From contig NZ_VLKI01000008.1 in the NCBI RefSeq assembly GCF_007830235.1, forward strand, positions 112,515 to 176,514: DNA of 64,000 bases, given 5' to 3'. Origin of the DNA: Cytobacillus oceanisediminis. GTDB lineage: Bacteria; Bacillota; Bacilli; Bacillales; Cytobacillaceae. This document shows, in pieces, positions 1 through 7,505 of this stretch. Position numbers and translations under genes: made by a program. The notes beneath the pieces are model-generated. The model had not been told where the DNA came from and searched no databases. It saw only the letters and a list, made by a program, of their open reading frames with translations. Numbering within the stretch: position 1 is the stretch's first letter; every line of letters starts with the position of its first letter.

Positions 1-15
1 GGGAGAGATACATGA

Positions 16-1428
16 ATGATTGAAAGTCAGATCAAAGATAGATTAACAGCCATTGTTGGCGCTGAAAACTATGATGACTCTAAAGCAGGGCGCCTTGTTT
101 ATTCATATGATGCCACCCCAAACTTTCAAGCAATGCCTGATGCAGTCGTCAGTCCCCGAGACGCACAGGAAATAGCTGGGATCATAAAAATCTGCAATAG
201 CAGCAATATACCAATCGTGCCAAGGGGTTCAGGTACTAACCTTTGTGCAGGAACTTGTCCGACAGAAGGGGGAATTGTTCTCCTTTTCAGGCATATGAAC
301 AGAGTCCTTGAAATAGATGAAGAAAACCTTACAGTAACCGTGCAGCCAGGTGCTATTACACTGGATATGATTAACCAGGTTGAAGCAAGAGGGCTTTTTT
401 ACCCTCCTGACCCGAGCTCAATGAAAATAAGCACCATCGGCGGAAACATCAACGAAAATTCAGGCGGGCTGCGCGGCTTAAAATATGGTGTAACCAGGGA
501 TTATGTGATTGGGCTTGAGGCTGTCCTGGCTAACGGAGACATCATCAAAACTGGCGGAAAGCTTGCAAAGGATGTGGCAGGCTATGACTTTACCCGTTTA
601 TTTGTCGGGTCTGAAGGGACTCTGGGAATTATTACGGAAGCAACTTTAAAATTAATACCGCTGCCTGAAACAAAAAAGACCATGCTTGCACTCTACCAGG
701 ACTTAGAGGCTGCTGCCAAGTCAGTATCTAAAATCATTTCACAAAAAATCATTCCTGCAACACTGGAATTTTTAGATCAGCCTACATTAAAAGTAGTGGA
801 GGACTTTGCTCAAATTGGATTGCCAACAGATGTTCAGGCAGTCCTCCTGATTGAACAGGATGGTCCCCTTGAAGTTGTAGAAAGAGATATGCAGAAAATG
901 GCTGAAATCTGCAAAGTGAAAGGAGCCATTTCAGTTCAGGTGGCCCAATCCGAAGCGGAAGCGGAAGCGTTGAGAACTGCACGCCGTGCTGCTTTATCAG
1001 CCCTTGCCCGCTTAAAACCGACAACGATCCTCGAAGACGCAACAGTCCCAAGATCAGAAATCGCAAAAATGGTTAAAGCCATAAATGAAATATCACATAA
1101 ATATGGCCTTTCTATTTGCACTTTCGGCCACGCAGGCGATGGGAACCTCCATCCTACATGCCCTGCAGATGCCAGAGACCATGATGAAATGGAACGAGTA
1201 GAAAAAGCATTTGAAGAGATTTTCATTAAGGCTATTGAACTTGGCGGTACGATCACTGGCGAACATGGAGTGGGCGTCATGAAAGCCCCTTATCTTGAGC
1301 TAAAGCTTGGCCAAGAAGGGATTGCGGCCATGAAGGCTGTAAAAAACGCCCTTGACCCAAATAATATTTTGAATCCCGGTAAGGTATTTGCCAAGGATAG
1401 CAGAAAACGAGTGGTGGTTACAAAATGA
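16..1428 (+). CDS. glcD: Glycolate oxidase subunit GlcD (FAD-linked oxidase)
   Basis: FAD-binding subunit of the glycolate (2-hydroxyacid) dehydrogenase complex, which oxidises glycolate to glyoxylate. A PP-loop-type FAD-binding stretch lies near residues 66-80 (VPRGSGTNL), followed by GGNINENSGG near 146. The C-terminal FAD-oxidase domain shows FGHAGDGNLHP near 375 and GEHGVG near 420. The 470-residue length is normal for GlcD. The ATG at 16 follows GGGAGAG at the window edge; the overlapping ATG at 12 hits a stop after three codons. The stop overlaps glcF by 4 nt, so the two are translationally coupled. The family also includes D-lactate dehydrogenases, so the exact substrate is inferred from the partner. 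Confidence 0.9.
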   Translation: MIESQIKDRLTAIVGAENYDDSKAGRLVYSYDATPNFQAMPDAVVSPRDAQEIAGIIKICNSSNIPIVPRGSGTNLCAGTCPTEGGIVLLFRHMNRVLEIDEENLTVTVQPGAITLDMINQVEARGLFYPPDPSSMKISTIGGNINENSGGLRGLKYGVTRDYVIGLEAVLANGDIIKTGGKLAKDVAGYDFTRLFVGSEGTLGIITEATLKLIPLPETKKTMLALYQDLEAAAKSVSKIISQKIIPATLEFLDQPTLKVVEDFAQIGLPTDVQAVLLIEQDGPLEVVERDMQKMAEICKVKGAISVQVAQSEAEAEALRTARRAALSALARLKPTTILEDATVPRSEIAKMVKAINEISHKYGLSICTFGHAGDGNLHPTCPADARDHDEMERVEKAFEEIFIKAIELGGTITGEHGVGVMKAPYLELKLGQEGIAAMKAVKNALDPNNILNPGKVFAKDSRKRVVVTK

Positions 1429-2750
1429 CGACAAAAGAACAAAGAATTATTCAGGAAGAATTTAAGAACCGCATGAATGAGGATGAGTTATTAAATTGTA
1501 TGCGCTGCGGTTTTTGCCTTCCTTCCTGCCCCACTTATGTCGAGTCGGGTTTTAAAGAAACGCATTCCCCGAGAGGCCGAATTGCCTTGATGAAGGCTGT
1601 AGCAGATGGACTTATTGAACCTGATGCAGATGTTGAGCGCTCACTGGACCTTTGTCTTGGCTGCCGTGCCTGTGAACCTGTATGTCCATCGGGTGTGAAA
1701 TATGGCCACCTGCTGGAGGAAGCCAGAGATATTATTAATCAGAATAAAAAACATTCACTCTCCGCAAAAACTGTCCGAAATCTGGTTTTTAATGAGCTCT
1801 TCCCCCATCAGAAACGGATAAGGGCGGCAACCGGGCTTTTGGGCTTTTATCAGCGTTCAGGGCTCCAATCATTCGCTAGAAAAACGGGAATGCTAAAGTG
1901 GCTGCCGGAAAACCTGGTGACGATGGAAAAAGTGTTGCCTGAAGTTCCTACAATGAAAGAAATGAAAAATAGGCCTTCCTATTTTTCAGCTTCAGGTGTT
2001 CCAAAAAAGAAAGCCGCTTTTTTTACCGGCTGTTTGATGGATACTATGTTTTTGGAAACCAATAATGCAACATTGAGGCTTCTTCAGCTCGCAGGCTGTG
2101 AAATTCTTATCCCGGAAGATCAGGCGTGCTGCGGAGCGCTTCATGGACATAGCGGTGAGAAGCAATCAGCTAAAGAGCTCGCTAAACGGAATATCGAAGC
2201 TTTTGAAAATCTGGATGTGGATTATATTATAACCAATGCTGGCGGCTGCGGGGCTTTCCTTATTGACTATGGACATCTTCTCCAGGATGACCCCCAATGG
2301 GCTGACAGGGCTAGAGATTTTTCAGCAAAGCTAAAGGATATCAGCGAAGTTCTTTATGAACTTGACTTCCATAAAAATGTAAAGCTTGAACTTCCAAGCC
2401 AGGTGATTACCTATCAGGATTCTTGCCATCTGCGGAACGCTATGAAGACCGCCAATGCTCCCCGTACCCTGCTAAAAGCAATCAGCGGGATTGAGTTTAC
2501 AGAGATGAAAGATGCCGACAGATGCTGCGGTTCTGCTGGCATTTATAATATTGTCGAATCTGAGATGTCTATGCAAATACTTGATCATAAAATGGTACAT
2601 GCAAAATCAGCAAATGCTGCAGCCATTGTTACCGCTAATCCTGGCTGTCTTTTGCAAATGAAGCTTGGGATTGAACGTGAAGAGCTATCTGGCAAGGTTA
2701 ATGCGGTCCATATAGCCGATCTGCTTCTGGAAGCGGCTGGCGAAAAATAG
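1425..2750 (+). CDS. glcF: Glycolate oxidase iron-sulfur subunit GlcF
   Basis: Electron-transfer subunit partnering GlcD. The N-terminus has two 4Fe-4S ferredoxin motifs, CMRCGFCLPSCP near residue 25 and CLGCRACEPVCP near 77. Two C-terminal CCG-type domains follow, with CCG at about 230 (QACCGALHG) and about 366 (DRCCGSAG). This is the standard GlcF arrangement and length (441 aa). The ATGA overlap with glcD indicates a single operon. No separate glcE is visible downstream, which is usual in Bacillaceae, where a two-gene form is common. No clear terminator was seen directly after it. Confidence 0.92.
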   Translation: MTTKEQRIIQEEFKNRMNEDELLNCMRCGFCLPSCPTYVESGFKETHSPRGRIALMKAVADGLIEPDADVERSLDLCLGCRACEPVCPSGVKYGHLLEEARDIINQNKKHSLSAKTVRNLVFNELFPHQKRIRAATGLLGFYQRSGLQSFARKTGMLKWLPENLVTMEKVLPEVPTMKEMKNRPSYFSASGVPKKKAAFFTGCLMDTMFLETNNATLRLLQLAGCEILIPEDQACCGALHGHSGEKQSAKELAKRNIEAFENLDVDYIITNAGGCGAFLIDYGHLLQDDPQWADRARDFSAKLKDISEVLYELDFHKNVKLELPSQVITYQDSCHLRNAMKTANAPRTLLKAISGIEFTEMKDADRCCGSAGIYNIVESEMSMQILDHKMVHAKSANAAAIVTANPGCLLQMKLGIEREELSGKVNAVHIADLLLEAAGEK

Positions 2751-2802
2751 AAAAGCCGTTTATGCCGAAAATATTACCACTTATGAAACTCCCCTTTTTA
2801 TT

Positions 2803-2809
2803 CATACTA
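2803..2809 (+). promoter_or_regulatory. Possible sigma-G -10 element of the SASP gene
   Basis: CATACTA at this position fits the forespore sigma-G -10 consensus (CATNHTA) and lies 54 nt before the SASP start. I could not place a convincing -35, so this is a weak call that rests partly on the known sigma-G control of SASP genes. Confidence 0.3.
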
Positions 2810-2863
2810 CAAATACAGAGGGAATAGAAAACTCTGTAGACCATTAAAAAGGAGTTGAATACG

Positions 2864-3064
2864 ATGGCAAGAAGCAGCAATAAACTATTAGTTCCTGGAA
2901 TCGAACAATACATGGACCAGGTAAAGTATGAAATTGCCCAGGAATTTGGTGTTCAATTAGGCTCTGATACAGTATCCCGGGCAAACGGATCTGTGGGCGG
3001 AGAAATTACAAAGAGACTTGTTCAGCAAGCTCAGGCTCAAATGTCCGGCCAAAACAATCAATAA
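2864..3064 (+). CDS. Small acid-soluble spore protein, alpha/beta type
   Basis: Forespore DNA-binding protein that coats and protects spore DNA and is degraded at germination. The 66-residue product carries the two family signatures: the germination protease cleavage region (YEIAQEFGV) and the GGEITKRLV motif near residue 46. The ATG at 2864 is preferred over the in-frame TTG at 2855 because AAAAAGGAG ends 9 nt before it. It is monocistronic and ends at a shared bidirectional terminator. Alpha and beta paralogues cannot be told apart from sequence alone. Confidence 0.93.
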   Translation: MARSSNKLLVPGIEQYMDQVKYEIAQEFGVQLGSDTVSRANGSVGGEITKRLVQQAQAQMSGQNNQ

Positions 3065-3084
3065 AAACTTCATATAAATGGAAA

Positions 3085-3115
3085 AAAGTCCGGAGAATTC
3101 CGGACTTTACTTTTT
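3085..3115. terminator. Bidirectional terminator between SASP gene and rsgI
   Basis: Perfect 10-bp stem AAAGTCCGGA/TCCGGACTTT with a GAAT loop, flanked by A-run and T-run. It serves the SASP gene on the plus strand and rsgI on the minus strand; its 3' edge overlaps the rsgI stop codon. Confidence 0.85.
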
Positions 3116-4198
3116 ATTACCATTATCTTTTTGATGTTTCTCAGGGTTATTCCCGTTCCCATTATTTCCATTAATATGTTTATCGTTTGATTGATTTCCG
3201 TTATTTTGGGACCACTCGTTTTGTTTATTTTTTTTTTCGTTATTTCCTTTTTCACTGTTTTCATTGGTTTTGTGCTCTATATCTTTCTTCTCATTATTCT
3301 TTTCGCTGGAATTCTGTTTGCCTTCCTGCTCATTTTTCTGTATCTGCCCAGGAGCAGCTGTCTTCTTTTCATTCAGCTTTCCCTGATTTACTGCAGGTTT
3401 TTCCTGCTTATTTAATTGTCCAGGCGGAATCACATCAGGTTTCTTACTATCATTAGAGATGCTGTCTGCCTCTTTTGGCTGACTTGCAGAAGCCGGTTTT
3501 TCTTTTTCTGATTGCTTCTTACTATCTGCCTTTAATTTATTTTCTTTATATAAGCCCGTTGTCAGTCCTTTTTCAATTGCCGATTTTCTTTCTTCTTCAC
3601 TTGCTTCAAAGAGAGTAACTTCTAGCTGCTTTTTTTGTGCAGCCTCTTTTATTTCTGTTAACTCTGCCCGCAAGCGGTCATCCGCTTCTATTTTCTCTTC
3701 TGTATAAACGGCTGCAATAACAATCTCTTTATTGTCCCCCAAGTAGCCCTGTTCCTTTAATTGATAGAGGATCTTGTCTGTTACAGACTGGATGTCTTCC
3801 TTTTTCCAGTCTTGAATCTTTTGGACAATGCGCTCCCCATCTTCATTGTAAGGCACGAGCTCGATTACCTGATACTTCTCATTGACCCCTAATTCAATGC
3901 TCGGATTAACGTCAATCGACATGTAAGCATAAACTTCATTGCTTTGATAAAACGGCAGAAAAGAAATGACTGCTAACATGAGCGCAAAAGCTGCTGCAAA
4001 CACGGCTTTACCTCTAAATACGTTCATAATAGATAGAGAAGATGACTTTTTTCCGCTTTTTTGTTCTATTGGGAAGAAATCAATTTCCTGTCCAAGTACG
4101 TATGCCCGATCCTGTTTACGAGCACGCAGAAATTCTCCTTCCGGGGTTAACAGCGTTAAAAAACGTTCATTAATTTCCATAATAATACCTGTTTTCAC
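3107..4198 (-). CDS. rsgI: Anti-sigma-I factor RsgI
   Basis: Membrane-anchored anti-sigma factor holding SigI inactive. The N-terminal cytosolic RsgI domain covers about residues 1-60 (GIIMEINERFLTLLTPEGEF). A single membrane span sits near 66-84. The extracellular part begins with the family motif MSIDVNPSIELGVN near 93. The last ~150 residues are a low-complexity Lys/Asn/Gly/Gln tail with no recognisable sensor domain, as in B. subtilis RsgI and unlike the clostridial carbohydrate-binding forms. It overlaps sigI by 4 nt, so the pair is coupled. The ligand or stress sensed is unknown. Confidence 0.93.
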   Translation of the reverse strand: MKTGIIMEINERFLTLLTPEGEFLRARKQDRAYVLGQEIDFFPIEQKSGKKSSSLSIMNVFRGKAVFAAAFALMLAVISFLPFYQSNEVYAYMSIDVNPSIELGVNEKYQVIELVPYNEDGERIVQKIQDWKKEDIQSVTDKILYQLKEQGYLGDNKEIVIAAVYTEEKIEADDRLRAELTEIKEAAQKKQLEVTLFEASEEERKSAIEKGLTTGLYKENKLKADSKKQSEKEKPASASQPKEADSISNDSKKPDVIPPGQLNKQEKPAVNQGKLNEKKTAAPGQIQKNEQEGKQNSSEKNNEKKDIEHKTNENSEKGNNEKKNKQNEWSQNNGNQSNDKHINGNNGNGNNPEKHQKDNGNKK

Positions 4199-4941
4199 GT
4201 TTCCAACACCCCTTTGATATAATCCTTTAAATATACATAATCACCGGCCAGTATGAGTGAGATGGCAATTATGTACTTTCTGTTTCTCTCTATTGTTTTT
4301 CTACTAAGCGATACATAGCTTTCCAGCTGTTTAATCGGAAGCCTTTTCTTTTCAATAAGAATCGTTTTAAGCTCCTCATTTTCGACTAGAATCTTGGCGA
4401 CAGCCATTGCATTCTTACGCGCATCCGCATGCTTCGGCGACTGCTCAATCAAATCGGTGAAAGTCAGATCAAATTGCTGTAGAATTTGTGTAAACTGGAG
4501 GATTTCTTCTCTTCTGAGCTCATCATCGTTTTTCTTCCTGAAGTCTTCAATTGACAATTCATCTTCAATCGATGATCCTGCTGATTCGTCTTCATCCAAA
4601 TTTGCCCCTCCGTTAAAACTGAGGTTTTGATATTTGGATTGCTTGCGGATATAGTCAATCACACGCCTTTTTATCAGCACTTCCGAAAAACTGATCAGTG
4701 AACTGCCCTTATCCGGACTGTATTTTTGGATCGCCTCATTAAAAGCAATAAGGCCAATGCTAAATTCATCATCAGATTCATGAATATATCTTTTGCAAAC
4801 CGATGAAACTGTTTTAGCAATAAACGGTTTATACGAATCAATTAGCTCATTATGTAATGCTGTATCCCCCTGCTGTATTAACTCTACCGTTTCTTCCAGC
4901 GTTCTTTTGCGCTTTTTCGCCATGAACAATAAACTTAGCAT
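4195..4941 (-). CDS. sigI: RNA polymerase sigma factor SigI
   Basis: Alternative sigma-70-family factor, in Bacillus linked to heat and cell-wall stress. The family-typical stretch IAKTVSSVCKRYIHE lies near residue 46 and DEFSIGLIAFNEAIQKYSPD near 60; the C-terminal SigI-type region 4 replacement domain is present. ATG 4941 is chosen because GAGGTG lies 6 nt upstream. The in-frame GTG at 4950 aligns with the start usually given for B. subtilis SigI and cannot be excluded. First gene of a sigI-rsgI operon; a terminator separates it from the upstream gene on the same strand. Confidence 0.92.
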   Translation of the reverse strand: MLSLLFMAKKRKRTLEETVELIQQGDTALHNELIDSYKPFIAKTVSSVCKRYIHESDDEFSIGLIAFNEAIQKYSPDKGSSLISFSEVLIKRRVIDYIRKQSKYQNLSFNGGANLDEDESAGSSIEDELSIEDFRKKNDDELRREEILQFTQILQQFDLTFTDLIEQSPKHADARKNAMAVAKILVENEELKTILIEKKRLPIKQLESYVSLSRKTIERNRKYIIAISLILAGDYVYLKDYIKGVLET

Positions 4942-5014
4942 TAGCCTCACCTCTTTTCAAAACACATTATATCATACGATGTCCAGATTGTTTTTTTAAG
5001 GGTGGCTATAGGAT

Positions 5015-5053
5015 AAGGAAAAGAAAGCCTTCATGTGCCTTCTTTTCCTTTTT
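5015..5053 (-). terminator. Terminator of the DUF5667 gene
   Basis: Stem AAGGAAAAGAA.GC paired with GC.TTCTTTTCCTT (13 of 14 positions). It lies between the DUF5667 gene and sigI and separates the two transcription units. Confidence 0.7.
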
Positions 5054-5064
5054 GTTCATGTCTA

Positions 5065-6336
5065 TTAGTTGTTTCCTTTGCTCTCTTTTCCTTGGCCCTT
5101 AGCTTCTTCTGCTGTTTCTTTCCCTTTGCTGCCATTGCTCTTTGCTTCATCTTGTTTTGCTTGAACTTTTTTAGCTTGCTGTTCTTTAGCCGCTTTTTTA
5201 GCTGCTTCGCGTGCTTCTATTTCTGCCTTTTTAGCTGCTTCGCGTGCTTGCTTGGCTGCTTCTCTCTTCGCAGCTTCTTCAGCTTTTGCAGCTTCATGAG
5301 CTTGTTTCTTTGCAGCTTTGGCAGCGTCTTTTTCTTCTTTTGTAACTTTCACTGGAGCAACAACTGCAGTTTCTTCCTCTTTAGTTACTGTCTCTTCTGT
5401 TTCAGTTTCAGCTGCAACATCATCTGTTGCTGGTTCTTCAACTGTTACCAGCTCTTCTTCTGTTACTTCTTCATCTGATTCGTCACTGCCTGCAGATTCT
5501 TCTTCCAATTTTGCTAACTTAGCTGCAAGTTTTGTACGGAACTTTTCAATATTTTTTTCCATTGCAGCAATTCGCGGATGAGTTTCACCTTCAGCCTGCT
5601 CGTTTTCGTCTCCAGCTTTTTCTTTGAATTTAGCTAGATTTTTTTCAAGTGATAAGATATTTTGAGCAAGAAGTTCTTTAACCTCTTCCACAGAATCTTC
5701 TTCTGCAACTACGTCATCATCTGAAGCCACGTCTTCTTCAACTGTTTCATCTTCATCAGCTGTTTCATCTTCATCAGCTGTTCCGTCTTCTTTATTTTCA
5801 TCATCAGTATTTTCATCGTCTGATTTTGGTTCTTCTCTGTCTGACTCTTTCTCATCATCAACAATGTTATCTGCATTTTCTATATGTTCTAATGCTGTTT
5901 CAATTGCTTCAAGAGCTTCTTCTTCTTTGCCTTCAGCAAAAAGGGCTTCTGCTTCTGCAAGACGCTCTGCAGCATATGTAGCCAGTAACTTAGCTTCTTT
6001 TACTTCATCAAAAGTAAGGGCAAGCTTAATTTTTTCCAATGCAAGTTTCGCAAAGTAGAAGAAGCTGCCAGGCAATAGGGATGGAGTTTCAGCTTCAATC
6101 TCTTCCAGCTGCCCTTCTGCATTTTCAATTGTTTCAACTGCGTCAGTTTCAGTTTCAGTCGTAACCTCAGCTTCTACTGTAGTATCGCTATTTAATTCAA
6201 CTGTCTCAAGATCAGTTTCATTATTATTTTCATTTGCAAATGCACTTGTAGTTGAGAATGTGAAGGTACCTGCAATTACTAATGCCAGTGTACTCTTAGC
6301 GATTTTATTCATTTCTTTATTGGATAAAAATTTCAA
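5065..6336 (-). CDS. Secreted DUF5667-domain protein with charged C-terminal tail
   Basis: Unknown function. A signal peptide covers about residues 1-34 (ending TTSAFA). After an acidic Thr/Glu linker comes a DUF5667-type helical domain at about 85-155 (LLPGSFFYFAKLALEKIKLA, then an AERLAEAEALF helix). Then follow Asp/Glu repeats (DEDETADEDETVEED) and a long Lys/Ala/Glu tail of AAKxA repeats near 330-400, probably helical or wall-associating. The start is TTG at 6336, supported by GAGGTGA 8 nt upstream; an in-frame ATG at 6312 lacks a ribosome site. It sits directly upstream of sigI-rsgI, a neighbourhood that hints at a surface or wall function (inference). Confidence 0.8.
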   Translation of the reverse strand: MKFLSNKEMNKIAKSTLALVIAGTFTFSTTSAFANENNNETDLETVELNSDTTVEAEVTTETETDAVETIENAEGQLEEIEAETPSLLPGSFFYFAKLALEKIKLALTFDEVKEAKLLATYAAERLAEAEALFAEGKEEEALEAIETALEHIENADNIVDDEKESDREEPKSDDENTDDENKEDGTADEDETADEDETVEEDVASDDDVVAEEDSVEEVKELLAQNILSLEKNLAKFKEKAGDENEQAEGETHPRIAAMEKNIEKFRTKLAAKLAKLEEESAGSDESDEEVTEEELVTVEEPATDDVAAETETEETVTKEEETAVVAPVKVTKEEKDAAKAAKKQAHEAAKAEEAAKREAAKQAREAAKKAEIEAREAAKKAAKEQQAKKVQAKQDEAKSNGSKGKETAEEAKGQGKESKGNN

Positions 6337-6431
6337 TGTATTTCACCTCATGATTTTTTTAAGCGGCCCGCTTTATTCATTACAAGTGTACGGAAGTGTG
6401 AGGGGTGTTTGTGGGGGTGATAAAAATTTTT

Positions 6432-6488
6432 ATTTAAAAAAAATAAAATGGCTTTAACAGCACCTCTTGTGATTGGTGTGTTAAAGCC
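6432..6488 (-). terminator. Strong terminator after the 71-aa peptide gene
   Basis: Minus-strand stem GGCTTTAACACACC/GGTGCTGTTAAAGCC followed by an ATTTTATTTTTTTT tract. It begins 6 nt after the stop of the small gene at 6494, which supports that gene being expressed. Confidence 0.8.
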
Positions 6489-6493
6489 CTAAA

Positions 6494-6709
6494 TTATAAT
6501 TGGCCTTGCAGCCCCAATTTTCTGTTCGAAAAGAAGTACCCGCCATCAATTCCGCCAATTGAAAACCAGCCGGCTGGAGTCAAAGTTACTGCTAACGCTA
6601 CTGCCAGCAGGGAATCAATTGCAATGGCAATAGCGGCAGCTAATATGCCACAAGCCCGACGAGCACGAGCAGCACCCAGCCATATTCCAATTAAAACTGT
6701 TAAGTCCAT
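6494..6709 (-). CDS. Small Ala/Gly-rich hydrophobic peptide (71 aa), unknown
   Basis: I do not recognise this product. It begins MDLTVLIGIWLGAARARR, continues with a hydrophobic Ala/Ile/Leu helix at about residues 21-45, then a Gly-rich part (GGIDGGYF) and a basic-polar tail. The start at 6709 is chosen because GGAGG lies 8-9 nt upstream; an in-frame upstream ATG at 6736 lacks one. It is the last gene of a minus-strand unit with the membrane protein at 6814 and is closed by a strong terminator. A short membrane peptide or a bacteriocin-like peptide are both possible; neither is shown. Confidence 0.5.
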   Translation of the reverse strand: MDLTVLIGIWLGAARARRACGILAAAIAIAIDSLLAVALAVTLTPAGWFSIGGIDGGYFFSNRKLGLQGQL

Positions 6710-6813
6710 TAAATTCGCCTCCGTATCTGCTTTCATGCAGAAAAGGCAGCAGGCTAATAACTGGCAATAGTTTCGCTAAAACCATATCTTTAATTTGCAT
6801 GAAAAGCGTAGCC

Positions 6814-7290
6814 TTAATTTTGGACAGGATCCCTCCTCCATTTTAAAAGAATCCACCTAATGATAAACCCTATTAATAAACCTGGTATAACAAAAAGCAT
6901 AGGCAGAAAGACTGGCCCAAATCGTATTCCAAAGATTGTAAGCTTGGTTGAGAACATTAGGCCTACAGTAACAAAATAAGCACCGAACACAAATGGAAGA
7001 AAAGATAATTGTTCTTTTTCAGGCATTGCACTTCGGTAAGCATCCCACATCGCAAACATATACAGACAAGGATAAAACATAAGCCATTGATAATTAAGTA
7101 CATGTTCGGCCCTGTCAATTTCCCACATAAAACTGTACATAATGGCGGAATTAAAATGACTGAATACATTTATGATAAATTCAAGCGCGACAAATAAGGT
7201 TCCTTTCCAAAGCTGCCCAATTAATAATTGGCTAAAACCGGGCAATGCAATGCTCCATAAAACTGCTTCTAGTTTACTGAGTTTTTTCAT
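6814..7290 (-). CDS. Integral membrane protein of unknown function
   Basis: A 158-residue protein with about four hydrophobic segments (near residues 8-45, 70-88, 98-120 and 125-150). The N-terminus LPGFSQLLIGQLWKG resembles the reentrant Gly/Gln motifs of small TM2/DUF5683-like proteins. The middle has NYQWLMFYPCLYMFAMWDAY, a stretch I recall from unannotated Bacillaceae membrane proteins, but no function is known to me. It is first in a unit with the small peptide gene about 100 nt downstream. No signal peptide or catalytic motif is visible. Confidence 0.75.
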   Translation of the reverse strand: MKKLSKLEAVLWSIALPGFSQLLIGQLWKGTLFVALEFIINVFSHFNSAIMYSFMWEIDRAEHVLNYQWLMFYPCLYMFAMWDAYRSAMPEKEQLSFLPFVFGAYFVTVGLMFSTKLTIFGIRFGPVFLPMLFVIPGLLIGFIIRWILLKWRRDPVQN

Positions 7291-7468
7291 TCATTTATCA
7301 CCAGCTACAAGTCGATAGTATTATTGTACTCTGTTCATAAGCCAATTATCTGTTTTATTTCCAATTTTTTTCCTGAAGGGCGTGTTGACAAATATTATGC
7401 CATTATAATCATAAATCATTCATATAGATACTAGTATTAATGAGGATCATTTTACCGGCCGAATTCAT

Positions 7469-7500
7469 AAAAAAAGCCCCTCTCAAATGAAAGGGGCCTT
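7469..7500 (-). terminator. Terminator of the RND transporter gene
   Basis: Minus-strand stem GGCCCCTTTC/GAGAGGGGCT with a short loop, followed by TTTTTTT, directly after the stop at 7506. Confidence 0.8.
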
Positions 7501-7505
7501 GTCAT

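Noticed and set aside
4955-5010. SigI-dependent promoter before sigI
   Set aside because: A CCACCC stretch and a TATAAT are seen, but spacing to a CGAA-type -10 does not fit the pattern I know.
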